The notes: generated by a model not told the origin, from the sequence alone. A stretch of DNA of 64,000 bases from Papio anubis (GCF_008728515.1 NC_044988.1:29780998-29844997); one strand, 5' to 3'. Counted from the first letter of the stretch, positions 33,129-44,985 are shown. A program made the numbers and translations.

Positions 33129-33720
33129 CCAGATGTGGTGGTGAGTGCTTTTAGTCCCAGCTGCTTGGTAGACTGAAGCGGGAGGATTGCCTGATCCCAG
33201 GAGTTCGAGGCTGCAGTGAACAGTGATCATGCCACTGCATTTCAGCCTGGGTGATAGAGTGAGGCCATGTCTCTGAAAAAAAATACAGGGCAGGGGAAGG
33301 GTGGACAGAACCTTTCCTGGCTGCTCCCAGAGATGCCATGACAAAAGACACGGGAAAGTTTCCAAGCTTGAGGGAGACTTGACCTGCTGTTGCTGGCTTT
33401 GAAGGTGGAGGAGGGGAACCCTCAGCCAAAGAATATGGGAGGCCTCGACAGGCTAGCAACAGCCCCCAGCTGACAGCCAGCAAGGAATGGGACCTCAGTC
33501 CTACTAACACGCAGGGAGCTGAATTCTGCCAACTAATTGATTGAGCAAAGAAACAGTCTCTGCTAAAGGTTCCAGAAAGAAATGCAGCCCCACAGACACC
33601 TTGACAGAGACTGGCGTCAGACTTTGGACCCACAGAACTCTAAGATAATCCATTTGTGTCATTTGCGCCACTAAATTTCTGGTGATTTGTTAACAGTGAA
33701 AGATGACTAATGCAACTGGT
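32787..33720 (+). mobile_element. MLT1-type MaLR LTR split by an Alu
   Basis: 'GAATAATGGCCTCCCAAAAG', 'CCCTAATCCCTGGAACCTGT', 'ACATGGCAGAAGGGACTTTG' on the left. 'TTGCTGGCTTTGAAGGTGGA', 'CAGCCCCACAGACACCTTGA' and 'TGACTAATGCAACTGG' on the right of the Alu at 32974-33283. An ancient ERVL-MaLR LTR. Confidence 0.8.
32974..33283 (+). mobile_element. Old Alu inside MLT1, long internal A-run
   Basis: Diverged dimer. The middle linker is a 34-nt uninterrupted A-run (33092-33125). Confidence 0.9.
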
Positions 33721-33734
33721 ATAGTTTATAATCT

Positions 33735-33850
33735 AGATTTCCCTTGTTAGTGGGGTTGAACGTCGTTCCGTATGTTTAAAGGTCTTTTGTATTTTTTTCT
33801 CTGAACTGTCTATGTCCTTTGCCTATTTCTCTATTGATCCCGGCCAACAT
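33735..33850 (-). mobile_element. L1-like fragment
   Basis: 'AAAGGTCTTTTGTATTTTTT' then 'CTATGTCCTTTGCCTATTTC', an antisense L1 phrase. Confidence 0.5.
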
Positions 33851-34130
33851 CAAGAAATTCCTTATTTATTGTGGAGATGGGCCCTTTTTGATATGAGCTG
33901 CAAGTTTCCCCCCACTATTTGGTGTTTTAAAGCAGGAAACTATATGAGACTGGCAGGAGACAGACTGCAGGGGTTGAGAAAAACCCCAGGACTGAGTCCT
34001 TGTCACTGCACTCTTTGGAGGACGAGCAGAGGAGCCTGTAACTTTTCCAGTTCCTGTTGTTAGGCCATTCTTCAGTGCAAATGAAAATGGCCATAGAATG
34101 GCTAAACCAATGTGTTCTTTGTATTCTTTC

Positions 34131-34149
34131 TTCTCCTTCTCCTTTTTCC

Positions 34150-34189
<40 letters not shown>

Positions 34190-34329
34190 CTTCTTCTTCT
34201 TCTTCTTCTTCTTCTTCTTCTTCTTCTTCTTCTTCTTCTTCTTCTTCTTCTTCTTCCTTCTTCCTCTTCCTCTTCTTCTTCTCCTCTTTCTCCTTCTCCT
34301 TCTTCTTCCTCTTCTTTTTTCTTTCTTTC
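34131..34329. repeat. Compound trinucleotide array (CTG)12(CTT)23 in an Alu tail
   Basis: (CTG)12 at 34151-34186 is followed without a break by (CTT)23 at 34187-34255, then impure polypyrimidine to the Alu T-run. On the minus strand this reads (GAA)n(CAG)n. The whole tract lies between GTATTCTTT (34121) and the Alu at 34330. Confidence 0.95.
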
Positions 34330-34623
34330 TTTTTTTTTTTTTTGAGACGGAGTCTTGCTCTGTCGCCAGGCCGGAGTGCAGTGGCATGATCTCGGCTTAC
34401 TGCAACCTCTGCCTCCCAGGTTCAAGCGATTCTCCACTTCAGCCTGCCATGTAGCTGGGATTAAAGGTGCCTGCCAGCACGCCCGGCTAATTTTCATATT
34501 TTTAGTAGAGATGAGGTTGCACCATGATGGCCAGGCTGGTCTTGAACTCCTGACCTCAGGTGATCTGCCCGCCTTGTCCTCCCAAAGTGCTGGGATTACA
34601 GGTGTGAGCCACCATGCCCAGCC
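34330..34623 (-). mobile_element. Alu carrying the trinucleotide tail
   Basis: Full dimer. Its target duplication appears to be GTATTCTTT (34121-34129 and 34937-34945), which places the array inside the Alu tail. Confidence 0.93.
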
Positions 34624-34629
34624 AGTATT

Positions 34630-34932
34630 ATTTTTATTATTATTATTTTTTGAGACACAATCTCGCTCTGTCGCCCAGGCTGGAGTGCAGTGGCCGGATC
34701 TCAGCTCACTGCAAGCTCCGCCTCCCGGGTTCACGCTATTCTTGTGCCTCAGCCTCCTGAGCAGCTGGGACTACAGGCGCCCACCACCATGCCCGGTTAA
34801 TTTTTTGTGTTTTTAGTAGAGACGGGGTTTCACCGTGTTAGCCAGGATGGTCTTGATCTCCTGACCTCGTGATCCGGCCACCTCGGCCTCCCAAAGTACT
34901 GGGATTACAGACATGAGCCACTGCGCCCGCCC
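34630..34932 (-). mobile_element. Alu inserted beside the previous one
   Basis: (ATT)n tail and full dimer. GCCAGTATT at 34621-34629 and 34933-34941. Confidence 0.94.
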
Positions 34933-34945
34933 GCCAGTATTCTTT

Positions 34946-35394
34946 TAACTTCTATTCCTCAGTTCAGTTTTAGCCATGAGTAGGTCTCAAGTTTTACACC
35001 AAAAGCTTCAATGACTAAACCATTTTACAGTCACGGCTTGGAAGTTTCACAGTTCCATTCATTATATAATAAACTGGTTTGGCCATGATGCAGGAATGGG
35101 GAGATATACTCTCCAGTCACATATTCTGGTTACTAGAGGCTAATCTTATTCTTACCGGTATGGTCAGTGTGCATGGAATTAGAATGCATGTTACCTTCAG
35201 CTATCTCAGAGTCATTTTACTGTTTGCGTTGATGTGGAATGAGCGTTGTCATTATTCCTGTGTGACATTTCCAGGTTTTCCCTGAGAGAATGGTATATGG
35301 TAGTGGAAGCTCGATCAAAGGTCTTGAATACTGAAGACACCTGGGAAAAGAGATTTGTTGTTATCTTGATAACTTTATACCTGGAAAGGACTCT
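34946..35394. other. Unique intron 2 DNA
   Basis: Nothing recognised. Confidence 0.45.
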
Positions 35395-35560
35395 CAGTGA
35401 AAGAACCTAAGATCTGGAGTCAAGACCTGGTTCAGTGTCTTACCACCTCTCTGATTTTCAGCAGTTCATTTAACTTTGTCTATTTGTTCATTTGTGAAAT
35501 GAATAAAATAACATCTATCTAGTGTATCTCATAGAATTGTTAAGAGTGCTCATTTTTTTC
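35395..35560 (+). mobile_element. MIR-like element
   Basis: 'GATCTGGAGTCAAGACCTGG', 'TTCATTTGTGAAATGAATAA', 'CATAGAATTGTTAAGAG'. Confidence 0.65.
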
Positions 35561-35582
35561 TTAAAATATGTGTGGTACTTAA

Positions 35583-35638
35583 TTTTTTCATAAATCTTAT
35601 ATATAATGTATATGAAATATAAGATATTTATGAAAAAA
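35583..35638. repeat. AT-rich hairpin
   Basis: TTTTTTCATAAATCTTATAT pairs with 35617-35638 (ATATAAGATATTTATG...) with a 2-nt bulge and a 14-nt loop. Confidence 0.8.
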
Positions 35639-36016
35639 TATCTTTGTACACTGTGATGAAGTAAATGAACATGTCATAGAGCTCACATTTTGGATATTAA
35701 TAGGAGGAGCAGATTAATGAGCCTGGATATGATTTATCCTGTAGCCATAAACTAGTTTTTGCAAAATGAAGCTACATGAACAGATACAACAAGAATCACA
35801 TCTTTGGGTGAGGATTATGTAACCCATCACATTTCCCTACACCCCCAGTTGCCAGGAATCTATGCTCAAACATGGTAAATGTATTAAACCGTCCCATTAG
35901 AATATAAGTATTCCCCCTTCTTTTCATGACCTTGCTTTTCTTTTTCTGTTTTGTTGACTTCACTGATAGATGCCTTCAGTATTGGCCATCTGTCATCCTT
36001 TCTAAAGAGAGAGAGG
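35639..36016. other. Unique intron 2 DNA
   Basis: Nothing recognised. Confidence 0.45.
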
Positions 36017-36320
36017 GCAGGGCATGGCACGGTGGCTCACGCCTGTAATCCCAGCACTTTGGGAGGCCAAGGCTGGCGGATCACCTAAGGTCAAGAGTTC
36101 GAGACCAGCCTGGCCAACATGGTGAAACCCCATCTCTACTAAAAATACAAAAATTAGCTGGATGTGGTCGTGGGCACCTATAATCCCAGCTGCTCAGGAG
36201 GCTGAGGCAGGAGAAATGCTTGAACCTAGGAGGCAGCAGCTGCAGTGAGCTAAGATCTCATCACTGCATTACAGCCTAGGTGACAGAGTGAGAGTCTATC
36301 TCCAAAAAAAAAAAAAAAAA
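36017..36320 (+). mobile_element. Alu with target-site duplication
   Basis: Full dimer with an A tail; AAAGAGAGAGA flanks both ends. Confidence 0.94.
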
Positions 36321-36323
36321 AAA

Positions 36324-37094
36324 GAGAGAGACACTGGGGGTTGTTTTATAACCACACAAATACTCAGGACTCTTGAGTTTGGGACGTTACCTTCAGCAGA
36401 ACAGGTAAAGCACCATCAATGCACATTTAGAAATCATCAGGACATGCATGTCAGATTAAGAAGCAGGAGGCATCAGCACTGACCTGCAGGTGGGACAAGG
36501 GAATGTCATCACCACCTTTAAGAAGAAATGTGGGAAAGCTGAACTAAGTGTGTAACACTGTGATCCATTGCAAAAGGGACTCACTTACCCCATGGTGGGG
36601 ATAGTATTTTTAATTGTTTAGTTTCAGAAGTTTTCCTTCTTGAAAACACTCTCAAAACTTGTGTTTACTTGAAAATAAACAGTGTCAGATTTTTCATGAG
36701 GGGCAAAACAGAAAGCAATGAGGGAGTCTCAAGGACACTATTGGGCTGATACACTGATAGCAAATGCAGTGGATGGGCAAGAAAGTAACAAGCGGAAGCA
36801 ATGTATGTATGTGGTGCATAATTCCTCATTAGCGAGTCTGAGATGTGTGTGAGACTGTCCCATGGCTTCCCACCCCAGGAGCTGCTACCTTGTAGAGTGC
36901 AGTCATTCACTTGATGAAGGTGGTGTTCATTTTCCTTATCACCCTCTCCCTCAATTTTTATCTGAGAGATGGAATTATGAGTTACGGGAGAAAGGAGTAA
37001 GAGGCACATCAAAGCCTTTTTGTGTGGCTTTGAATAAGGGGCCTTATTGGTTTGGGGTGGTTAGCTTTGGGTGTGTTATTTTCATCATGAAGCA
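36324..37094. other. Unique intron 2 DNA
   Basis: No recognised repeat. Short chance frames only. Confidence 0.45.
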
Positions 37095-37335
37095 CCTGGG
37101 GTTTGTTTTTTTCTAAAAGATGTAGATAAACTAGAGAGAATCCAAGGGAAGGGCAACAAAAATGATGTATGACTTGGAGAGAAGGAGAATAACAGTCTAT
37201 AAATATTTGAAAGGTAATATAAAAGAGGGAGCGAGATTATTTACAGCAGTGGAGAGGAGTTTGACAGGGAACAAAAGCATGCATCTAGGAGCCGGGGGAA
37301 ATTGGGTAGGACTGAAAAAAACAAAGCATAATAAG
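37095..37335 (+). mobile_element. L3/CR1-like LINE remnant
   Basis: 'CTAGAGAGAATCCAAGGGAA', 'GGGCAACAAAAATGATG', 'TCTATAAATATTTGAAAGG', 'GCATGCATCTAGGAGCCGGG' follow L3/CR1 3'-region order. Confidence 0.55.
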
Positions 37336-37569
37336 GGTGATTAAGCAAAGAAACGTAATTCTTGCATTGGTTGGTGTTTCCAGGATACAGTATGGTAGGA
37401 GGAAGAAGTGACGTTTGTCAAACTGAAGATCCACACACGACTGAATCACGTTTTCCTAATTCCTCTCTGTGAAGCCAGGAGAGCGGGCAGTGCTTTATTC
37501 TGTGCCTCCTGAGCATGTAGTCGGTTTAATTCTCAACTCTTTGGCATTACATTTTCATAGGTGATAGTA

Positions 37570-37805
37570 ATAATTATAATCCGAGTAGCTCTCATTTACC
37601 GAGTGTCTGCCTTGTGGCAGGTATTGTCTTATTTATATTCTCATTTAATCTTTACCGCAACTCTGTAAATAGGAAGTATGTTTTTTCAATTATAGGGAAA
37701 TTGAGGTTCAGTAACTTCCACAAGATGGCACATGTATTAAGTGGTGGAGTTGGAACTCAAACCCAGGTCTGTGACCCACAGCACATGCTCATGCCCTACA
37801 TCGGG
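37570..37805 (+). mobile_element. MIR element
   Basis: 'CCTTGTGGCAGGTATTGTCT', 'GGGAAATTGAGGTTCAGTAA', 'GGAACTCAAACCCAGGTCTG'. Confidence 0.8.
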
Positions 37806-38097
37806 CTCCGTTACTCTGTCATTGTGGTCATGAGAGTAGTAATTGGGACCCAGTAGGTGGCCAGGTGGTTTGTATTCTGGTACAGGGGTAAGTAAAATAG
37901 TTACGTCCAAGGCTCCCTTTGCTTTCCTTTTCTCTTATTTTCCTTTCTTGAGATATACTTTCTCTGTATCAGTAAGTACAGTGTTATTAACATACTACCT
38001 TTTATCATTCTGTAAATTAAGTTACACTATAGGCTTTTAGTCATCCTTGTGATTATATAGTGATATGTACAATCTCACCTAGGAAATAAGCGATTGT

Positions 38098-38391
38098 TGT
38101 TTTTTTATTTTTTGAGACAGGGTCTCTGTCACCCAGGTTGGAGTGCAGTCATGCGATCACAGCTCACTACAGCCTTGACTTCCTGGGCTCAAGCAGTCCT
38201 CCCACCTCAGCCTCCCGATTAGCTGGGACTACAGGAGCAAGCCACCATGCCCGGCTAATTTTTGTATCTTTCTGTAGAGGTGGAGTTTTATCATGTTGCC
38301 CAGGGTGGTCTCAAACTCCTAAGCTCAAGCGATCTGCCCGTTTCTGCCTCCCAGAGTGCTGGGATTAGAGGCGTGACCACTGCACCTGGCC
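38098..38391 (-). mobile_element. Old Alu (AluJ-like)
   Basis: T-run and a diverged dimer ending 'GACCACTGCACCTGGCC'. Confidence 0.93.
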
Positions 38392-38619
38392 TGAAAGAAA
38401 ATATTTTACAAGGCAAGCATTATCCTGGATCTTACAGGGGATCTCTTAGCTGTATTATATATTTTCTTTAGCTTTCTGTCTCTGATATTTGATAATATCC
38501 GGTGTATTGATGATGATAGCTTTAAAAAAACATAATTCACAGAATTATTCACTACTTAGAATAAAAGTGAAGAGCTGTGTGTCTGGGTTTTTCGTGTTAT
38601 TACAAGAAGTTACTGAACC

Positions 38620-38775
38620 TGGAATCAAAAGGCCTGGGTTTCAATCGCAGTTCCAGCTATGTTTCTTTGTGTGCTGGGCACCTTTCTAAGCATAGCTAGC
38701 TCCTCTGTCTTGGGCCGTTGTACTTCCTGGTCTCTAAACCTTACAAGGTTATCGTAGGTAGCGTTTGAATGAATA
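38620..38775 (+). mobile_element. MIR-like fragment
   Basis: 'AATCAAAAGGCCTGGGTTTC', 'AGTTCCAGCTATG', 'TTACAAGGTTATCGTAGG'. Confidence 0.6.
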
Positions 38776-38842
38776 TACGTACAATGTTGTTTATGAATTG
38801 CAGAGTATACTTAAATGAAAAATTAAGTTTAAAAGTTAGCAT

Positions 38843-39146
38843 TGACTGGGCGCGTTGTCTCATGCCTATAATCCCAGCACTTTGGGAGGCCAAGGCAGGT
38901 AGATGGCTTGAGCCCAGGAATTTGAGACCAGCCTGGGCAACATGGTGAAACCCTGTTTCTACAAAAACCAAAAAAATTTACTGGGTATGATGGCACACAC
39001 CTGTGGTCCCAGCTACTCAGGAGGCGGAGTTGGGAGGATAACCTGAGCCTGGGGAGGTTGAGGCTGGATTGAGCCGTGATCGTGCCACCTCACTCCAGCC
39101 TGGGTGACAGAGTGAGACACTATCTGAAAAAAATAATAATAAAAGT
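38843..39146 (+). mobile_element. Old Alu with perfect target-site duplication
   Basis: AAAAGTTAGCAT at 38831-38842 and 39147-39158. Diverged dimer. Confidence 0.93.
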
Positions 39147-39158
39147 AAAAGTTAGCAT

Positions 39159-40223
39159 CCTTTATAGTAGCAGCTCTTTTCTTAGTGCAGCTCCTCTTGG
39201 TAAAAATCTGATATAGTTAGGGATGGTTGAGGCTTCTGAGGAAGTTGACATCCAAAGGACCTTGTTAGATTTTTATCAGGAGCAGAACAGAAAGTACCCA
39301 GTGAATTTCAAGGATGTTCTACTAAGGCCACAACTTTTGCCTCTTCTTCCCCTTTCACTATGGTGACATGCAGTGGAGACCATGCCACATCTTAAAGGTG
39401 GATGGCGTAGAAATAAAAATGTGGCTCAAGGCACTGGCATATTCATCTACTTCTGCATTGTGAATACAAAGGTGTATTCATCTGCACCTTTCCATTTGCC
39501 AATCCTAGCTGTCCTCCATAGGAATTACCTTCCCTTTGGAATTGTGTACCTTTTAAAATTAAGAGCTTTTTGAATTTCCGTCTCCAGGTCGTTGCTCCTA
39601 GTTGTCGTCTCTAGTGAATTCTTCTACAAAGTCATCCCTAGATTACTTTTACTGTAAACTGTAATGATTTGACTCTGGCCATATTTCTCCCAAGGTCTCC
39701 TATCTCGGTTACTTGTAAGGCTACTCCTCCCCTCTCTTGTTCTCTTTGATCTCTTATAATTGGCTTAAAGCTCTCTATATTTAATCTGCAGTGACTTTGT
39801 TTCTCCTCCCTATTTTGGCTTTTTCAGTCCCCGATAATTTAATAATCTGTTCCTCATTATTTTCTGTTTTTTCTTAAGGTGTCACATTCTGTGTCGCACA
39901 GTTAATGGTCTTTTCTCCTCTTCTCCCCATTTGGTTTATATTAGCTATTAATGCAAGTCTCTGCATTGTGTCTGTATTTTGGCTTGTAATAAATTCCTGT
40001 GTATTCTGTGTAGTTGGTGGGCTTCCTAGTTACAGACTTGGCTGAACCTGAAGACCACTGCACGTGTATATGGTAATGTTGTAAAAATGCGGCCCTGGAG
40101 ATGAACAGTTGAGCACCCAGTTTGTGTTGAATGAATTTCTTAAGTTTTTGAGAGCTTTCTCTCAGAAGTTGACCTTTTTGGGGCAAATTACTGTGACTGC
40201 TCCACTTGTAAGAAAGAACAGCT
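39159..40223. other. Unique intron 2 DNA
   Basis: About 1 kb with no recognised repeat; 39590-39950 is pyrimidine-rich. Confidence 0.45.
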
Positions 40224-40550
40224 TGCCGGGCATGGTGGCTCACGCCTGTAATCCCAGTACTTTGGGAGGCTGAAGCAGGTGGATCACCCGAGGTCAGGAG
40301 TTTGAGGCCATCCTGGCTAACATGGTGAAACCCTGTTTCTACTAAAAATACAAAAAAATTAGCCGGGCGTGGTGACATGCGCATGTAATCCCAGCTACTC
40401 GGGAGGCTGAGGCAGGAGAATCGCTTGAACCTGGGAGGTGGAGGTTACCATGAGCCGAGATCACGCCATTGCACTCCAGCTAGGGCAACAAGAATGAGAC
40501 TCTGTCTCAAAAATACAAAAACAACAACAACCCAAAAAAAAAAAAAAACA
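40224..40550 (+). mobile_element. Alu
   Basis: Full dimer with a (CAA)n and A-rich tail. Confidence 0.94.
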
Positions 40551-40711
40551 AACCACAGCTCTGATAGCTATCCTGTGGTTGACTTTTTGGTGAATCCTTC
40601 CTGTGACAGCGTCCATGATAATTTTTTCACTAAGGTTAGCTCTTCAGCTCTGAAAACCTTTTAGCCACAGCATTGTAGTCTCTTCTCAGAAGGTTAAGCT
40701 TTCTGATGTTT

Positions 40712-41015
40712 TTCTTTTTTCTTTTTTTTTTTTTGAGACGGAGTCTCGCTCTGTCGCCCAGGCTGGAGTGCAGTGGTGCGATCTCGGCTCACTGCAAGCT
40801 CCGCCTCCCGGGTTCACACCATTCTCCTGCCTTAGCCTCCCGACTAGCTGGGACTATAGGCGCCTGCCGCCACGCCTGGCTAATTTTTTGTATTTTTAGT
40901 AGAGACGGGGTTTCACCGAGTTACCCAGGATGGTCTCGATCTCCTGTCCTTGTGATCCGCCCGCCTCGGCCTCCCAAAGCGCTGGGATTACAGGCGTGAG
41001 TCACTGCGCCCGGCC
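40712..41015 (-). mobile_element. Alu (AluY-like)
   Basis: Full dimer; AGCTTTCTGATGTTTT / AGCTTTCTGATACTTT flank it. Confidence 0.94.
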
Positions 41016-41148
41016 AGCTTTCTGATACTTTTCTAGTCTGTCACTTTTCTGGTCTCTGTTGTGTCCAAGAAAGAACCCCTGGTGAGTCTAAAGGCTTTGC
41101 TTATTTTGTTCTTTAAGCTTAGGATCTCATATTTCTCATTTTCTTGAC

Positions 41149-41438
41149 TTTTTTTTTTTTTTTTCCCTGGGACAGGGTCTTACTCCCAAGCTGGAGTGCA
41201 GTGGCGTGATCATGGCTCACTGCAGCCTCTAGTCCTGGGGCTCAGGTGATTCTCCCACCTCAGCCTCCCAAGTAGCTGGAACTACAGGTGTGCACCGCCA
41301 CGCGTGGCTAATTTTTTTTTTTTTTTGGTAGAAACAGGGTTTCCCCATGTTGCCCAGGCTAGTTTTGAACTCCTGGGCTCAACTGATCCTCCTGACACCC
41401 AAAGCGCTGGGATTACAGTTGTGAGCCATTGTGCCCAT
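41149..41438 (-). mobile_element. Old Alu
   Basis: T-run and diverged dimer with deletions. Confidence 0.9.
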
Positions 41439-41488
41439 ACATTCAAGCCTTTTAAAACTGTATTCTTGGGTTTCAGGGGGTCTTTGAA

Positions 41489-41762
41489 CTCAAGGTCTGG
41501 CTCTGTTGCCCAGGCTGGAGTGCAGTGGGGCAATCATAGGCTCATTGCAACCTTTGCCTTCTGGGCTCAAGCCTTCATCCTACCTCAGCCTCCTGAGTAG
41601 CTGGGACTACAGGCGTGTGCAGCACCACGCCCAGCTAATTTTTTGTAGAGACCGGATTTTGCCATGTTGCCCAGGCTAGTCTTGAATTATTGAGCTTGAG
41701 CAATACTCCACCTTGGCCTCCCAAAGTGCTGGGATTATAAGCATGAACCACTGTGTCCGACT
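41489..41762 (-). mobile_element. Old Alu (AluJ-like)
   Basis: GGTCTTTGAA duplication at 41479-41488 and 41763-41772. Confidence 0.92.
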
Positions 41763-41781
41763 GGTCTTTGAATTGTTTTTC

Positions 41782-42080
41782 TTTTTTTTTTTTTTTTTTG
41801 AGACGGAGTCTCACTCTGTTGCCCAGGCTGGAGTGCAGTGGCGTGATCTCAGCTCACTGCAAGCTCTGCCTCCTCAGTTCATGCCATTCTCCTGTCTCAG
41901 CCTCCCGAGTAGCTGGGATAACAGGCACCCGCCACCATGCCTGGCTAATTTTTTGTATTTTTAGTAAAGACGGAATTTCACCATGTTGGCCAGGCTGGTC
42001 TGAAACTCCTGACCTCGTGATCCACCTGCCTCGGCCTCCAAAAGTGCTGGGATTACAGGCGTGAGCCACCACGCCCGGCC
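41782..42080 (-). mobile_element. Alu
   Basis: 18-nt T-run and full dimer ending 'CACCACGCCCGGCC'. Confidence 0.95.
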
Positions 42081-43026
42081 AAAACTCACTATCTTAAAGT
42101 GGTGTTTAATATATTGACAGAGTTGGGTAAATATCACCACTATCAAATTCTAAAACATTCTCATACCCTCTCCAAAAAACTCATAGCCCTTACTGGTTAC
42201 TCGGGTTTCTTCCTTCCCCCAGCCTCTGGTAACCACTAACCTACTTTCTATCTTGATAGTCTTGCCTATTCCCGACATTGCATGTAAATGGAATCATATG
42301 CTGTGGGATTGTTTGTGTCTGACTTCTTTCACTTAGCATGTTTTTGAGGTTCATGCGTGTTGTAGCATATTTCAGGACATCAGGACTTCTTTTTAGTACT
42401 TATTAGTATTTTATTGTATGAATACACAACATTTTGTTTACTCATCAGTTAATGGAGAACATTTTATGTTCAAATTTTTGTGTAAATGTGTGTATTCTCC
42501 TGGGTATATACTTCAAAGCGGACTTGGTGGTTCATGTGGTGGGTGTGTGTTTAACATTTTGAGGGACTGTTAGGTTTTTCAAAAGTGGGTGCACCGTTTT
42601 ACATTTCCAGCAGTGTAACATACATTTATTTACACAAAAACTTGTTCGTCTGAGCCAGCTGGGCCCACTACATGAAAGGCAGATCTTCTCTACTCTGTTC
42701 ATGGATTCACATGCCAGTGTCTTTCGGAAATACTCAGAGATGCACCCCAGAAATAATCCTTTAGCAGTTCGCTAGGTAACCCTTAACCCAGTCAAGGTGA
42801 CATCTAAAATTAACCATCACACCATCCTAGTGAGCCCGAAGTGGTATCATTTGTGGTTCTGATTTGCAGTTTGCTGATGGCTAATGATGTTGTGCATCTT
42901 CTCAGCAGTTATGCGCCATTTTTGTCTATCTGCTTTAGAGAAAATGGCTATTCAAGTCCTTTGCCCATTTGTAAGTTTTTTTGTTTGTTTTTTTAAGTTC
43001 GAATTTTAAAACACATTTCTATAAAC
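42081..43026 (-). mobile_element. Antisense L1 fragment with replaced segment
   Basis: 'CCTCTGGTAACCACTAACCT', 'TGTAAATGGAATCATATGCT', 'CTCCTGGGTATATACTTCAA', then after 42821 'CCATCCTAGTGAGCC' and 'TCAAGTCCTTTGCCCATTTG'. The L1 order is broken by foreign sequence at 42616-42821. Confidence 0.85.
42616..42821 (-). mobile_element. Unidentified old repeat inserted in L1
   Basis: Reads, antisense, like a dispersed repeat beginning TGATGGTTAATTTTAGATG then CACCTTGACTGGG. Family not certain. Confidence 0.4.
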
Positions 43027-43349
43027 TTTTTTTTTTTTTTGAGATGGAATTTTGCTCTTATTGCCCAGACTGGAGGGCAGTGGCATGATCTCGGCTCACT
43101 GCAACCTCTGCCTCCCAGGTTCAAGCGATTCTCCACTTCAGCCTGCCGAGTAGCTGGGGTTACAGATGCCCGCCACCACGCCCAGCTAATTTTTTGTATT
43201 TTTTGTTTGTTTGTTTGTTTGTTTGTTTTAGTACAGGTGGGGTTTCATCATGTTGGCCAGGCTGGTCTTGAACTCCCGACCTCAGGTGATCCACCCGCCT
43301 CAGCCTCCCAAAGTGTTGGGATTATAGGCGTGAGCCACCATGCCTGGCC
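43027..43349 (-). mobile_element. Alu with internal (TTTG)n
   Basis: Full dimer with a (TTTG)6 insertion at about 43204-43229. TCTATAAAC flanks both ends. Confidence 0.94.
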
Positions 43350-44477
43350 TCTATAAACATTTAATGTTCTTAGGTTATCCTAGGTCTTGTGAATGAGTGA
43401 AATAAAGGAAGGGAAACCCATTAGCTTGGCAGTGGCAAAGGTGAGGTGAAAGGCAGTGGAAAGGTGTTTTAGTAACTGGGGGAATAGCCTTCTAATGCCT
43501 TTTAAGTATTGTCCTTTTGGAGAGACTAAGGATAAAGATGACCTGCAGGGAGAGAATAGACAATGCATAGATTTGGAAGTGAGAAAAAGAAAAGAAGAGA
43601 AAAAGTTCACCTTCTAGTACTCCCCCATAAATTCAATTATTAGGGGAAAAGAAATACAGGAAGTGGGTATATTTAACTTGGAAATGGAAAGTACCTAAAA
43701 GCTTTCAAGGAAATAAATTATTCTTACAGAGTATGGTGACCATGTATTTTGTATTTCTCTAAGATTAAATGAGGAAGCAAATTTAAAATGTAGTCCTTTT
43801 GGTAAGTGAGATTTTAGCATTGGCATGGTGCTCTCTCAGCTTTGAATAGGGGATAGAATCCCATTTCTCCTTGAGTGTGTGATTCTCTTTGAAGGTAATG
43901 AATGAGTCAACAATACCTCTTGAAGTTTTTTCCCAGTCTTGAGATTCTATTACATTGTTTTGTTTTGTTTTTTGAGATTGTGTAAATTTTGATTCATGGA
44001 TCAGAACATCAGAATCATAGCACCTGCATCTAATATTTATACAGTTGAGATATAGTTGGATTCCTTTTTATATCTAGATCTAGTTCTTTGACCTTCATTG
44101 TCATTTTCAGCCCTTTATTTGTTTCTGAACTTGTATATAAGTTTATTATACACAATCTTAGTATATACAGCAAATGTGTATGAGACACACACAAGCCTTA
44201 AATACATGTCTGTGCATACTAAGTTAGATATTCTTGTTAAAGATGGCAACTGCCATAAACTTCCCGCTCCTAGTTAGAAAAAGGGCCATGATGCCTGAAA
44301 GGAATTGGGAACAAAGCAGCACCCCTTTCTTCAAATCTTGATGGGTTAATTTCTTGAGTAAAATTTAGGTATGCATCCTCTCTGTGAACACAAAAGGAAC
44401 TTCCTTCTTGGCTGTTTCAGCCTTCCTTCCTCTCTTCTTGGGACTTGTCATAAGCTTCTATTAAAAACAATAACAAT
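43350..44477. other. Unique intron 2 DNA
   Basis: About 1.1 kb without recognised repeats; AT-rich. Confidence 0.45.
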
Positions 44478-44775
44478 GGCCGGGCGCGGTGGCTCAAGCC
44501 CGTAATCCCAGCACTTTGGGAGGCCGAGACGGGCGGATCACGAGGTCAGGAGATCGAGACCATCCTGTCTAACACGGTGAAACCCTGTCTCTACTAAAAA
44601 AAAATACAAAAAACGAGCCGGGCGAGGTGGCGGGCGCCTGTAGTCCCAGCTACTCGGGAGGCTGAGGCAGGAGAATGGCGTGAACCCGAGAGGCGGAGCT
44701 TGCAGTGATCTGAGATCCGGCCACTGCATTCCAGCCTGGGCGACAAAGCAAGACTCTGTCTCAAAAAAAAAAAAA
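44478..44775 (+). mobile_element. Young AluY (AluYR-like)
   Basis: Near-consensus GGCCGGGCGCGGTGGCTCAA start. AACAATAACAAT / AACAATAACAAC flank it. Confidence 0.95.
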
Positions 44776-44800
44776 AAGAACAATAACAACAATTTAATCT

Positions 44801-44971
44801 TTTTTTTTTTTTTTTTTTTTTTGTGAGATGGAGTCTCACTCTGTTGCCCCTGCTGGAGGGCAGTGGTGTGATTTTGCCTCACTGCACGCTCTGCCTCTCC
44901 TGACCTTGTGCCCCACCCGTCTCAGCTTCCCAAAGTGCTGGGATTACAGGCGTGAGCCACTGCGCCCGGCC
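44801..44971 (-). mobile_element. Alu with ~130-bp internal deletion
   Basis: T-run, start of the right monomer, a jump at 'CTGCCTCTCC|TGACC' to the left monomer end. AACAA(T/C)TTAATCTT flanks it. Confidence 0.92.
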
Positions 44972-44985
44972 AACAACTTAATCTT

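Noticed and set aside
33866..34734. Long frames with poly-Gln/Lys/Arg (minus) or poly-Ala/Ser/Phe/Leu/Cys (plus)
   Set aside because: Translations of the CTG/CTT array and the Alu; not genes.
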